From positions 1 to 13,421 of the forward strand of contig CAKQAD010000033.1 of the NCBI GenBank assembly GCA_934215545.1: DNA of 13,421 nt. The letters are read 5' to 3'. A program made the translations under genes and the position numbers. The notes beneath the pieces are model-generated. The model was not told the origin of the DNA, made no database searches, and was given only the letters and a program-made list of their open reading frames with translations. Below are positions 6,177 to 12,754 of this stretch, one piece after another (within the stretch, counting starts at the first letter, position 1; each line of letters opens with the position of its first letter). Source of the stretch: an uncultured Prevotella sp. GTDB lineage: Bacteria; Bacteroidota; Bacteroidia; Bacteroidales; Bacteroidaceae.

Positions 6177-6923
6177 ATGATAAAGAAGATTCTTATTTCG
6201 CAGCCAGAACCATCAAGCGAGAAATCTCCTTATTACGACATTGCCAAGGATTTCGGTGTGGAGCTCGAGTTCCGCCCGTTCATCAAGGTAGAGGGATTAT
6301 CGTCTAAGGAATTCCGCCAGCAGAAGATTAACCTGCTCGACTATACTGCCGTGGTGTTCACCACCCGCCATGCCATCGACAACTACTTCAACCTGGCTAA
6401 GGAGATGCGCATCACTATCCCCGAAGACATGAAATACTTCTGCGTAACAGAGACAATAGCACTCTATATACAGAAGTACGTGCAGTACCGTAAGCGCAAG
6501 GTGTTCTTCGGAAATACCGGTAAGCTCGACTCGCTGCTGCCTACAATGGTAAAGCACAAGACAGAGAAATTTCTCGTGCCACTGAGCTCAGTGCATAACG
6601 ACGACGTGCAACGACTCTTCGACTCAAAGAAACTCATACACCGAGAGTGTGTGATGTTCCGCACCGTCAGCAACGACTTTACCGAAGAGGAAGCAAAGAA
6701 GTTCGACAGCGACATGGTGGTGTTCTTCAGCCCATTCGGCATAGAGTCGTTCACCAAGAACTTCCCCGAATTCAAGCAAGGCGACCTGCGCATAGCCACC
6801 TTCGGACCCGCCACAGCAAAGGCAGTGGTAGACGCTGGTTATCGACTCGACCTGCAGGCACCTACAAAGGAATGTCCCTCGATGACTGGAGCTCTGCGCT
6901 ATTATCTCGAGAACAACAAGTAA
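6177..6923 (+). CDS. hemD: Uroporphyrinogen-III synthase family protein
   Basis: HemD closes and inverts ring D of hydroxymethylbilane to give uroporphyrinogen III in tetrapyrrole synthesis. The 248 residues fit the family (246 in E. coli). The sequence shows the two alternating alpha/beta domains: domain edges are marked by AVVFTTRHAIDNYF (58-71) and MVVFFSPFGIESF (180-192). The C-terminal IATFGPATAKAVVDAGY (206-222) and APTKECPSMTGAL (228-240) are the usual ligand-side loops. The family is very variable in sequence, so the assignment rests on these patterns and on the DUF4271 neighbour. Some Bacteroidales lack the early steps of heme synthesis, so its substrate here is uncertain. rnpA follows after 16 nt. 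Confidence 0.84.
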   Translation: MIKKILISQPEPSSEKSPYYDIAKDFGVELEFRPFIKVEGLSSKEFRQQKINLLDYTAVVFTTRHAIDNYFNLAKEMRITIPEDMKYFCVTETIALYIQKYVQYRKRKVFFGNTGKLDSLLPTMVKHKTEKFLVPLSSVHNDDVQRLFDSKKLIHRECVMFRTVSNDFTEEEAKKFDSDMVVFFSPFGIESFTKNFPEFKQGDLRIATFGPATAKAVVDAGYRLDLQAPTKECPSMTGALRYYLENNK

Positions 6924-6939
6924 TAAAGCATACTTCATA

Positions 6940-7347
6940 ATGACAAATCACCCTTTCTCGCTACCAAAAGCCGAACATCTGTGCGGCATGAAGCTCATCG
7001 ACAGACTCTTTAACAGTGGCATGTCGAAGTCGCTCTCTGCATATCCAATAAGGCTTGTGTATATGATCGGCGAGAGAGAGGCCGATGATACAACAAGTCC
7101 GGTGGCACAGATGATGGTAAGCGTGCCTAAACGCTACTTCAAACGTGCCGTGAAGCGCAACCGCATAAAGAGACAGGTGCGTGAGGCATACCGACTAAAC
7201 AAGCACATCGTAACAGAACCACTGAAAGCATGTGGCAATAAAAATGTTTATGTGTGTTTTGTGTGGAGTGCCGACCAACTGCTCGACAGCAATATAGTGC
7301 AGGCAAAGATGAAGGGATTGCTCAACCGCTTGGCAGAAAGACTATGA
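6940..7347 (+). CDS. rnpA: Ribonuclease P protein component
   Basis: Basic protein subunit of RNase P, which helps the catalytic RNA trim the 5' leader from tRNA precursors. The 135 residues are normal. The hallmark RNR region is [18 protein letters not shown] (68-85), preceded by the substrate-side strand [11 protein letters not shown] (58-68). The start [16 protein letters not shown] is typical for the phylum. It lies 16 nt after hemD and its stop overlaps the yidD start (ATGA), so translation of the two is coupled. The usual rpmH neighbour is absent here. Confidence 0.95.
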   Translation: MTNHPFSLPKAEHLCGMKLIDRLFNSGMSKSLSAYPIRLVYMIGEREADDTTSPVAQMMVSVPKRYFKRAVKRNRIKRQVREAYRLNKHIVTEPLKACGNKNVYVCFVWSADQLLDSNIVQAKMKGLLNRLAERL

Positions 7348-7589
7348 TGCGACGATTGCTACACCGTATATCGCACGCCTTAGCATGGCTGCTGGTGCTC
7401 CCTATTTTGTTCTATCAGCGCTTTATAACGCCCTACACGCCTGCCTCGTGCCGGTTTACACCTACATGCTCCGAATATGCCAGGCAGGCACTGCTGAAGC
7501 ACGGAGTGATAAAGGGCACCATGCTCACCGTGTGGCGAATACTGAGATGCAACCCTTGGGGAGGCTCTGGATACGACCCTGTGCCGTAA
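7344..7589 (+). CDS. yidD: Membrane protein insertion efficiency factor YidD
   Basis: Small membrane-associated protein of 81 residues that assists insertion of inner-membrane proteins through YidC. The family hallmark [19 protein letters not shown] (36-54) and the ending [13 protein letters not shown] (69-81) are both complete. An N-terminal amphipathic to hydrophobic segment (about 8-24) would hold it at the membrane. I chose ATG 7344, overlapping the rnpA stop by 4 nt. A longer upstream reading frame (from 7254) only extends through rnpA in another frame and is not family-like. ATG 7347 is an alternative start one codon later. yidC itself is not nearby. Confidence 0.94.
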   Translation: MMRRLLHRISHALAWLLVLPILFYQRFITPYTPASCRFTPTCSEYARQALLKHGVIKGTMLTVWRILRCNPWGGSGYDPVP

Positions 7590-7682
7590 CAATAAGCAGA
7601 AACGTAAGCCTTTTGCTTGTCAGCAACCAAAACAAAGCAAGAACAAATAGCCAAGCAGCTCTTTAGAGTTTAGCATCTTCGG

Positions 7683-7716
7683 CTCGTCAACTTATCTACT
7701 CGTTAACTCGTCAACT
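7683..7716 (+). repeat. Octamer tandem repeat before tyrS
   Basis: Four 8-nt units in tandem: CTCGTCAA, CTTATCTA, CTCGTTAA, CTCGTCAA, then CT. The flanking CGGCTCGTC also occurs at the start of the plus-strand array at 11549-11566. They lie 20 nt before the tyrS start in the yidD-tyrS spacer (7590-7735), which otherwise shows only a small AAGC/GCTT hairpin near 7606-7619. No terminator or promoter is visible in this spacer. Confidence 0.7.
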
Positions 7717-7735
7717 AAAAAAAATAAACATACAA

Positions 7736-9037
7736 ATGACAAATAATTTCGTTGAAGAACTGCGCTGGCGCGGCATGCTCGCGCAGATTATGCCGGGTAC
7801 TGAGGAGTATCTCAAAACCCACATGGTGTCAGCGTATCTTGGCACCGACCCCACTGCCGACTCTCTTCACATAGGTCACCTCTGCGGCATTATGATGCTG
7901 CGCCACCTGCAGCGCTGCGGCCACAAGCCTTATCTGCTTGTAGGCGGAGCAACAGGTATGATTGGCGACCCATCTGGCAAGAGCCAGGAGCGTAACCTGC
8001 TCGACTCGGCTACACTGTATCACAACCAGGAGGCTATCAAGAAGCAGGTGTCTAAGTTCCTCGACTTCGACGGAACAGAGCCTAATAAGGCAGAACTCGT
8101 CAACAACTACGACTGGATGAAGGACTTTACCTTCCTCGATTTCGCACGCGAGGTGGGAAAGCACATCACCGTGAACTATATGATGGCGAAGGATAGCGTG
8201 CAGAAACGACTCAATGGCGAGGCCCGCGACGGACTATCATTTACAGAGTTTACATACCAGCTGCTGCAAGGCTACGACTTCCTATATCTATATCAGCATC
8301 ATGGCGTGCGCCTGCAGCTCGGTGGTAACGACCAGTGGGGCAATATGACTACTGGTAACGAACTCATCCACCGTACACTCGGCAACGACAAAGAGGCTTA
8401 CTGCCTAACATGCCCACTTATTACCAAGAGCGACGGAAAGAAGTTTGGAAAGACCGAGAGTGGCAATGTATGGCTCGACCCACAGCGCACCACTCCGTAT
8501 GCATTCTACCAGTTCTGGCTCAATGTGAGCGATGTGGAGGCAGAGAAGTATATCAAGATATTCACCGACCTCGACAAGGAAACTATCGATGCGCTCATTG
8601 CTGAGCACAACGAAGACCCAGGACGCCGCGTGCTGCAGAAGCGCTTGGCTGAGGAGGTGACAACAATGGTGCACTCACACGACGACCTGCTCATTGCACA
8701 GGAGGCTTCAAACATACTCTTTGGCAAGGGAACAAAGGAAACACTGCAGAAGTTTGATGAGGCTACACTCCTCTCTATCTTCGAAGGAGTGCCCCACTTC
8801 GAATTGGATAAAGACCAGCTCGGACAGCCTGCTGTAGACATCTTTACACGCGACGACGTGAAGATATTCGCCTCAAAGGGCGAGATGCGTAAGCTTGTGC
8901 AGGGTGGTGGCGTGTCGCTCAACAAGGAAAAACTCCAGGCTTTCGACCGCGTGGTGACTGCCGACGACCTTATCGACGGCAAGTATCTGCTCGTGCAGAG
9001 AGGCAAGAAAAACTATTACCTCATTACAGTGAAGTAA
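7736..9037 (+). CDS. tyrS: Tyrosyl-tRNA synthetase
   Basis: Charges tRNA-Tyr with tyrosine using ATP. The 433 residues fit bacterial TyrRS. The class I HIGH motif is HIGH at 45-48 ([11 protein letters not shown]). The KMSKS equivalent is KFGKT (236-240) in [17 protein letters not shown]. The tyrosine and tRNA pocket residues are represented by [17 protein letters not shown] (70-86) and [11 protein letters not shown] (193-203). A C-terminal S4-type RNA-binding domain covers about 365-433. It is the last gene of the metK unit, 146 nt after yidD, and is followed by a terminator. It may also be expressed separately; the octamer array is in the gap. Confidence 0.97.
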   Translation: MTNNFVEELRWRGMLAQIMPGTEEYLKTHMVSAYLGTDPTADSLHIGHLCGIMMLRHLQRCGHKPYLLVGGATGMIGDPSGKSQERNLLDSATLYHNQEAIKKQVSKFLDFDGTEPNKAELVNNYDWMKDFTFLDFAREVGKHITVNYMMAKDSVQKRLNGEARDGLSFTEFTYQLLQGYDFLYLYQHHGVRLQLGGNDQWGNMTTGNELIHRTLGNDKEAYCLTCPLITKSDGKKFGKTESGNVWLDPQRTTPYAFYQFWLNVSDVEAEKYIKIFTDLDKETIDALIAEHNEDPGRRVLQKRLAEEVTTMVHSHDDLLIAQEASNILFGKGTKETLQKFDEATLLSIFEGVPHFELDKDQLGQPAVDIFTRDDVKIFASKGEMRKLVQGGGVSLNKEKLQAFDRVVTADDLIDGKYLLVQRGKKNYYLITVK

Positions 9038-9118
9038 TAATAAATCCAAATCATGAAGGATGACTTGGGTGAATAACATAAGCAACACGATTTGTTATTA
9101 AATATTCCATTTTAATCT

Positions 9119-9153
9119 GAAGGGTTGGCGTCATGATGGTGCCAACCCTTTTC
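9119..9153 (+). terminator. Terminator after tyrS
   Basis: AAGGGTTGGC (9120-9129) pairs perfectly with GCCAACCCTT (9141-9150) around an 11-nt loop. A short T-run (9149-9152) follows. It closes the metK-to-tyrS unit. Confidence 0.85.
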
Positions 9154-9253
9154 TTGATGATATAACACTATGGTCCATTTCAAGCAAACTCATTTGTGTA
9201 TTGATTTAGAACACCCTATCAATAGTCGTTGGGTGTAATTTATGAACAAAAAA

Positions 9254-9285
9254 TTTGGTGGAGAAATAAAAAATTCATAACTTTG
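9254..9285 (+). promoter_or_regulatory. Promoter of tRNA-Gln
   Basis: TTTG at 9254-9257, a 20-nt spacer, and TAACTTTG at 9278-9285 form a perfect Bacteroidota promoter. Transcription would start near 9292, about a dozen bases before the tRNA. The bases after the -7 element (CACCCG) are the same as before metK. Confidence 0.75.
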
Positions 9286-9303
9286 CACCCGCTTAGGCAA
9301 GAT

Positions 9304-9374
9304 TGTCCTATGGTGTAATGGTAGCACAACAGGTTTTGGTTCTGTTTGTGGTGGTTCGAATCCGCCTAGGACAA
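9304..9374 (+). tRNA. tRNA-Gln (anticodon TTG)
   Basis: The full cloverleaf can be drawn. Acceptor TGTCCTA (9304-9310) pairs with TAGGACA (9367-9373), giving the U1-A72 pair typical of tRNA-Gln. The D stem is GTG/CAC (9313-9315, 9325-9327). The anticodon stem ACAGG/TCTGT (9329-9333, 9341-9345) encloses loop TTTTGGT with anticodon TTG at 9336-9338. The T stem GGTGG/CCGCC encloses TTCGAAT (9355-9361). The discriminator base is A9374, and CCA is not encoded (CAA follows). It reads CAA, and CAG by wobble. It is a single-gene unit with its own promoter and terminator. Confidence 0.95.
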
Positions 9375-9390
9375 CAATAGCTTAATACGC

Positions 9391-9427
9391 AAGCCGCATC
9401 GTTTCGCAAGAAGCAATGCGGCTTTTT
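9391..9427 (+). terminator. Terminator after tRNA-Gln
   Basis: AAGCCGCAT (9391-9399) pairs perfectly with ATGCGGCTT (9416-9424) around a 16-nt loop, followed by a T-run to 9426. Confidence 0.85.
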
Positions 9428-9441
9428 CTATTCTTAGCGCA

Positions 9442-9493
9442 CTAATAATCTTTCCGATTTGGTCTAACCCAAATCGGTCATTAGATTTGGGTT
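9442..9493 (+). repeat. Hairpin repeat, copy C, with two competing stems
   Basis: CTAATAATCTT (9442-9452) and GTCTAA (9462-9467) keep the 20-nt offset of copies A and B. CCGATTTGG (9454-9462) pairs perfectly with CCAAATCGG (9469-9477). The overlapping AACCCAAATC (9466-9475) pairs perfectly with GATTTGGGTT (9484-9493). The two stems share 9469-9475, so only one can form at a time. A T-run follows at 9500-9505. The 9468-9484 segment is the reverse complement of 65-82 in copy A, less one T. Confidence 0.7.
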
Positions 9494-9524
9494 TAAAGCT
9501 TTTTTGTAGGGTTATGGTAAAAGG

Positions 9525-9641
9525 CTGACGCTTGCCTGACACTTCTCTGACACTTGGCTGGTACTTCTTACACTTTTTTGTAGCAAAGTGGCAGCCATAT
9601 TGCTCTAATAACGAGACTCTTATGTTATGGCTGACACTTAT
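9525..9641 (+). repeat. 11-nt tandem repeat array with inverted copy
   Basis: Four tandem units run from 9525 to 9568: CTGACGCTTGC, CTGACACTTCT, CTGACACTTGG and CTGGTACTTCT. A degenerate fifth follows (TACACTT). An inverted copy within AAGTGGCAGCCATA (9586-9599) pairs with TATGGCTGACACTT (9626-9639), 13 of 14 positions, around a 26-nt loop; the second arm is another forward unit. An 11-nt period, one helical turn, is the arrangement bound by OmpR/PhoB-type regulators, but no such link is shown. Confidence 0.7.
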
Positions 9642-9811
9642 GGCATTTCTTTTATGTGAAAACCCTTACGCATAACGGAGAGAATGTAGCTTGTTCAATA
9701 ATCACCAACCAGTATAATTGTCTATCCAGTTTTTGTGTTGGATGAGCTATAAAAAAAACAAAAATATGCTGAATAATCAGTGGTAAAGTGCACACTCTCA
9801 AATAAAAGTAG

Positions 9812-9819
9812 TAAATTTG
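9812..9819 (+). promoter_or_regulatory. Promoter -7 element for the FKBP genes
   Basis: TAAATTTG matches TAnnTTTG. The -33 position has only AGTG (9787-9790). The predicted start of transcription is near 9826, about 100 nt before the first FKBP gene. No equally good element is visible before the second or third FKBP gene, so the three may be one unit. Confidence 0.5.
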
Positions 9820-9924
9820 CAATTCTGATAAGCCACGCCTTATATGCCACTTCGCTGCGATAAGCACAGGGGCTGAAGGCATAACATTAACAAGCTAAAA
9901 ATAACAACAAGCAAAACAAAATTT

Positions 9925-10530
9925 ATGGACAAACTCAGTTACGCTTTGGGCATGGGCATTGGTAGCCAGCTCGCACAGATGGGAGCCGAGAATCTCAGCA
10001 TCAACGATTTCGCACAAGCAGTGCAAGACATGATAGCAGGCAAGAAACCACAGGTAGACCAGGCCGAGGCGCAGACAATAGTGCAGAACTTCTTTGTAGA
10101 GCAAGAGGAAAAGCAGCGTGCAGCTGCGGCAGAGAAGTATAAGGACAATAAGGATAAGGGCGAAGAATTCCTTGCTGCAAAGGCAATGGAAGAAGGCGTT
10201 GTGAGCCTTCCTTCTGGTCTTATGTATCAGGTGCTCAATGAGGGCAATGGCAAGAAGCCTACTGCCGACGACACTGTAGAGTGTCACTACGAGGGTCAGC
10301 TCATTGATGGCACAGTGTTCGACAGCTCTTACAAGCGCGGACAGTCAGCAACATTCCCACTCAACGGCGTTATCGCAGGATGGACAGAGGGTGTGCAGCT
10401 CATGAGCGAGGGAGCAAAGTATCGCTTCTTCATTCCTTATCAGCTTGCTTATGGTGAGCGCGGAGCAGGTAGTGCCATTCCTCCATTTGCTGCTCTTGTG
10501 TTCGATGTAGAGCTTATCAAGGTGCTCTAA
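9925..10530 (+). CDS. FKBP-type peptidyl-prolyl isomerase, cytoplasmic
   Basis: Catalyses cis-trans isomerisation of proline peptide bonds during folding. The 201 residues have an FKBP_N dimerisation-like helical part (1-90) beginning at once with DKLSYALGMGIGSQL, then an FKBP_C catalytic domain (about 92-200). Pocket residues matching human FKBP12 are Tyr122, Phe132, Asp133, Val149, Ile150, Trp153, Tyr176 and Phe193. There is no signal peptide, so it is predicted to be cytoplasmic, like E. coli FklB (206 residues). It is first of three related genes, 67 nt before the lipoprotein member. The AIPPFAALVFDVEL ending is the most canonical of the trio. Confidence 0.92.
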   Translation: MDKLSYALGMGIGSQLAQMGAENLSINDFAQAVQDMIAGKKPQVDQAEAQTIVQNFFVEQEEKQRAAAAEKYKDNKDKGEEFLAAKAMEEGVVSLPSGLMYQVLNEGNGKKPTADDTVECHYEGQLIDGTVFDSSYKRGQSATFPLNGVIAGWTEGVQLMSEGAKYRFFIPYQLAYGERGAGSAIPPFAALVFDVELIKVL

Positions 10531-10597
10531 CAAGCGGAACATGCTATTGAAGGCACGCAACAAACAAGAAAAAAACAAAACAATTTAAATAAAAGAA

Positions 10598-11464
10598 ATG
10601 AAAAAGTTAGCATTTGTGGCAGTTATTGCCATTGCAGTCGCATCTTTCGTGACATCATGCGGCAATTCAACATCAGGTCAGCCAAAGCTTAAGGACGACG
10701 TAGACACACTGTCTTACGCTATGGGTTTGGCAAACACACAGGGACTTATTCCTTATCTTGTGCAGATGGACATCGACACCACCTACATGGATGCCTTTGT
10801 AAAGGGTCTTAACGAAGGTGCCAATGCTGGCAACGACAAGAAGAAGGCTGCCTACTATATGGGTATCCAGATTGGTCAGCAGATTTCTAATCGTATGATT
10901 AAGGGCATTGAACACGAAGTGTTTGGCAATGACAGCACCAAGAATATCTCTATGAAGAACTTCATGCTCGGCTTCATACAGGGCGTTAAGGGCAAGAAGG
11001 GCCTCTTCACTGTTGAGCAGGCTGCACAGGTGGCACAGGCCAAGATGATGGCAATCAAGGCTCAGCAGTATGCACCTCTTAAGCAGGAAGGCGAGAAGTG
11101 GATGGCTGCCAATGCCAAGAAGCCAGGTGTGAAGACTCTTCCTTCAGGCTTGCAGTATAAGGTTATCAAGGAAGGCAACGGCGAATTGCCTAAGGACACT
11201 TCTATTGTTCGTGTGAACTACGAGGGAAAGACCATTAATGGTAAGGTGTTCGACAGCTCTTACAAGCGTGGCGAGCCTGTTGCAATGCGCGTAAATCAGG
11301 TTATTAAGGGTTGGACAGAGGCCCTCGTACGCATGCCTGTAGGCTCTGTATGGGAAATCTACATTCCACAAGACCTGGCTTATGGCGAGCGTGAGATGGG
11401 CGAGATCAAGCCTTACTCTCCATTGGTGTTCAAGCTCGAACTCGTAGGTTTGGGTGAGAAATAA
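10598..11464 (+). CDS. FKBP-type peptidyl-prolyl isomerase, lipoprotein
   Basis: The 288 residues start with a type II signal peptide: MKK, a hydrophobic stretch, then VTSC, giving lipid attachment at Cys21. It is therefore anchored to a membrane in the envelope. The residues after Cys (GNSTSGQ) lack the acidic surface-export signal known from Bacteroidota lipoproteins, so a periplasm-facing position is likelier. An FKBP_N helical region spans about 35-165 and FKBP_C about 177-285. Pocket residues are Tyr208, Phe218, Asp219, Val235, Ile236, Trp239, Tyr262 and Phe278, so it should be active. In the 80s loop the usual Ile-Pro-Pro reads Ile-Lys-Pro. It resembles the FkpA/Mip class. Confidence 0.92.
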   Translation: MKKLAFVAVIAIAVASFVTSCGNSTSGQPKLKDDVDTLSYAMGLANTQGLIPYLVQMDIDTTYMDAFVKGLNEGANAGNDKKKAAYYMGIQIGQQISNRMIKGIEHEVFGNDSTKNISMKNFMLGFIQGVKGKKGLFTVEQAAQVAQAKMMAIKAQQYAPLKQEGEKWMAANAKKPGVKTLPSGLQYKVIKEGNGELPKDTSIVRVNYEGKTINGKVFDSSYKRGEPVAMRVNQVIKGWTEALVRMPVGSVWEIYIPQDLAYGEREMGEIKPYSPLVFKLELVGLGEK

Positions 11465-11482
11465 TATAACCAGTTAATAATT

Positions 11483-11566
11483 TTGACGAGTAGACAAGCT
11501 GACGGGCTATTACCTTTTATTCCTAAAGGTAAGCAGATATATGAAAGCGGCTCGTCTACTCGTCAG
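11483..11566 (+). repeat. Octamer arrays in inverted orientation between FKBP genes
   Basis: TTGACGAG, TAGACAAG and CTGACGGG (11483-11506) are the reverse complements of the octamer family. CTCGTCTA and CTCGTCAG (11551-11566) are in forward orientation. The arms pair: TGACGAGTAGAC (11484-11495) with GTCTACTCGTCA (11554-11565), extending inward by AGC with one mismatch. Between them a second perfect hairpin, TTACCTTT (11510-11517) with AAAGGTAA (11525-11532), has a 7-nt loop. No T-run follows, so it is not a standard terminator. Confidence 0.75.
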
Positions 11567-11594
11567 TTTATATAATAAATATCAAACAAGCAAA

Positions 11595-12575
11595 ATGAAG
11601 AAAATCGTTACTCTGGCAATGGCTGTGTTTCTGAGTGCTACATTTGCCACTACCGCATACGCAAAGAAAGAAAAGAAACAGAAGAAGGCTCAGGTGGAGC
11701 AGAAGGCCCCTGTGCAGCTCACATCTACCAGCGACTCACTGAGCTATGCTTCGGGTGTGATGATGACAAACGGACTCATCGACTACGCTAAGCGCCAGTT
11801 TAATCTCGACTCTGTGTCTTTGCACGCTTTTGTAGATGGACTCCGTGAGGGCTTGGAGCAGAAGCACGACATACAGTTCCTTGCTCGTGTGGCTGGTCTG
11901 CAGATAGCACAGCAAGTGGAGAACAATATATTCCCTAACGTTTGCCGTGATGTAAAGGACACACAATATGCCATCGACAGCCTTACATTTATCAGAGGTT
12001 TCGTTGATGGTGTTGCCAACGACACCCTCACCATGACAATGCAGGGTGCTCAGAACTACTATCGTAGCACTCTTACCATTGAGAAAGAGCGTCTGGCAGG
12101 AATCTACAAGCAGGAAAATGCTGATTGGCTCAAGAAGAATGCCACAGCAGAAGGCGTGCATACCACAGCCTCTGGCTTGCAGTATAAGGTTATTACAGAG
12201 GGTAAGGGCCGTGTAGCAGCTGAAAACGATAATGTTACAGTGCGTTACGAGGGCAAGACTATCGACGGCAACGTATTTGATAGCTCTTATCGTCGCGATC
12301 CAGACACCTCTACATTCCGTCCAAACCAGGTGATTAAGGGATGGACAGAGGCTCTCACCATGATGCCTGAGGGATCAAAGTGGGAACTCTACATTCCACA
12401 GGATCTTGCCTATGGCGAGCGCACTGCCGGCAATATCAAGCCTAACTCTACACTCATCTTCACCGTAGAGGTTGTGAAGGTGGAGCCAGAGCAGAAAGAG
12501 GTAAAGGCAGAAGCAAAGCCTGCCACAACAAAACCTGCAAAGAATGTAGGCAAGACAAGCAAGAAGCGCAAGTAA
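11595..12575 (+). CDS. FKBP-type peptidyl-prolyl isomerase, periplasmic
   Basis: I take ATG 11595, where MKK begins a clean type I signal peptide ending ATTAYA before Lys24. The in-frame ATG at 11541 would add 18 residues encoded by the octamer hairpin and spoil the signal. The mature part begins Lys-rich (KKEKKQKK), has an FKBP_N region (about 45-180) and FKBP_C (about 188-296). It ends with a Lys/Ala/Pro tail (297-326, SKKRK at the end). Pocket residues Tyr218, Phe228, Asp229, Val246, Ile247, Trp250, Tyr273 and Phe289 are present. A short insertion (RRDPDTST) follows the FDSSY strand. It is predicted to be a soluble periplasmic folding helper. The basic tail could bind nucleic acid, polysaccharide or the membrane. 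Confidence 0.91.
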   Translation: MKKIVTLAMAVFLSATFATTAYAKKEKKQKKAQVEQKAPVQLTSTSDSLSYASGVMMTNGLIDYAKRQFNLDSVSLHAFVDGLREGLEQKHDIQFLARVAGLQIAQQVENNIFPNVCRDVKDTQYAIDSLTFIRGFVDGVANDTLTMTMQGAQNYYRSTLTIEKERLAGIYKQENADWLKKNATAEGVHTTASGLQYKVITEGKGRVAAENDNVTVRYEGKTIDGNVFDSSYRRDPDTSTFRPNQVIKGWTEALTMMPEGSKWELYIPQDLAYGERTAGNIKPNSTLIFTVEVVKVEPEQKEVKAEAKPATTKPAKNVGKTSKKRK

Positions 12576-12592
12576 TTGCAGCGACATAAAAT

Positions 12593-12641
12593 AAATCATA
12601 AAAACCACGCTCTGGCATACAGAGCGTGGTTTTTATGATTT
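12593..12641. terminator. Bidirectional terminator between FKBP and DUF805 genes
   Basis: A perfect 21-bp inverted repeat, arms 12593-12613 and 12621-12641, encloses the 7-nt loop GGCATAC. The GC-rich inner part (ACCACGCTCT) is flanked by A-runs on the left and T-runs on the right, so it can stop transcription from both sides. It sits between convergent genes. Confidence 0.9.
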
Positions 12642-12754
12642 TAATGGGCTGGTTATTACTGAAATGCAATGACAATAAGTAAGCATTCACTTATTACCGT
12701 CTGTCAGCCGCTATTGGATTATCTTTTTGAGGTAAGTTAAAGCTATTTCTCCTC

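Larger units (their letters stand above)
9428..9924. other. Repeat-rich gene-free spacer before the FKBP genes
   Basis: No gene is supported in these 497 nt. In order they hold hairpin-repeat copy C (9442-9493), an 11-mer tandem array with inverted copies (9525-9641), and an AT-rich stretch. They end with the -7 element for the first FKBP gene (9812-9819) and a leader of about 100 nt with a 6-nt inverted repeat, TATGCC (9843-9848) with GGCATA (9878-9883). Confidence 0.7.

Noticed and set aside
7254..7343. Longer yidD start inside rnpA
   Set aside because: The added 30 residues are rnpA read in another frame and are unlike any YidD; the ATGA overlap start is standard.
9211..9236. ACACCC/GGGTGT hairpin before the tRNA promoter
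   Set aside because: It is only 6 bp with a 14-nt loop and has no T-run or repeat relation; it could be chance.
9525..9641. CRISPR-like array
   Set aside because: The units are only 11 nt and contiguous, with no unique spacers of 25-40 nt and no cas gene nearby.
11541..11594. Upstream start giving an 18-residue longer third FKBP
   Set aside because: The extra residues come from the octamer hairpin and would bury the signal peptide; ATG 11595 gives a standard MKK signal.
12674..12695. AATAAGT/ACTTATT hairpin downstream of the FKBP terminator
   Set aside because: The stem is short and AT-rich, and the neighbouring 21-bp hairpin already explains termination.
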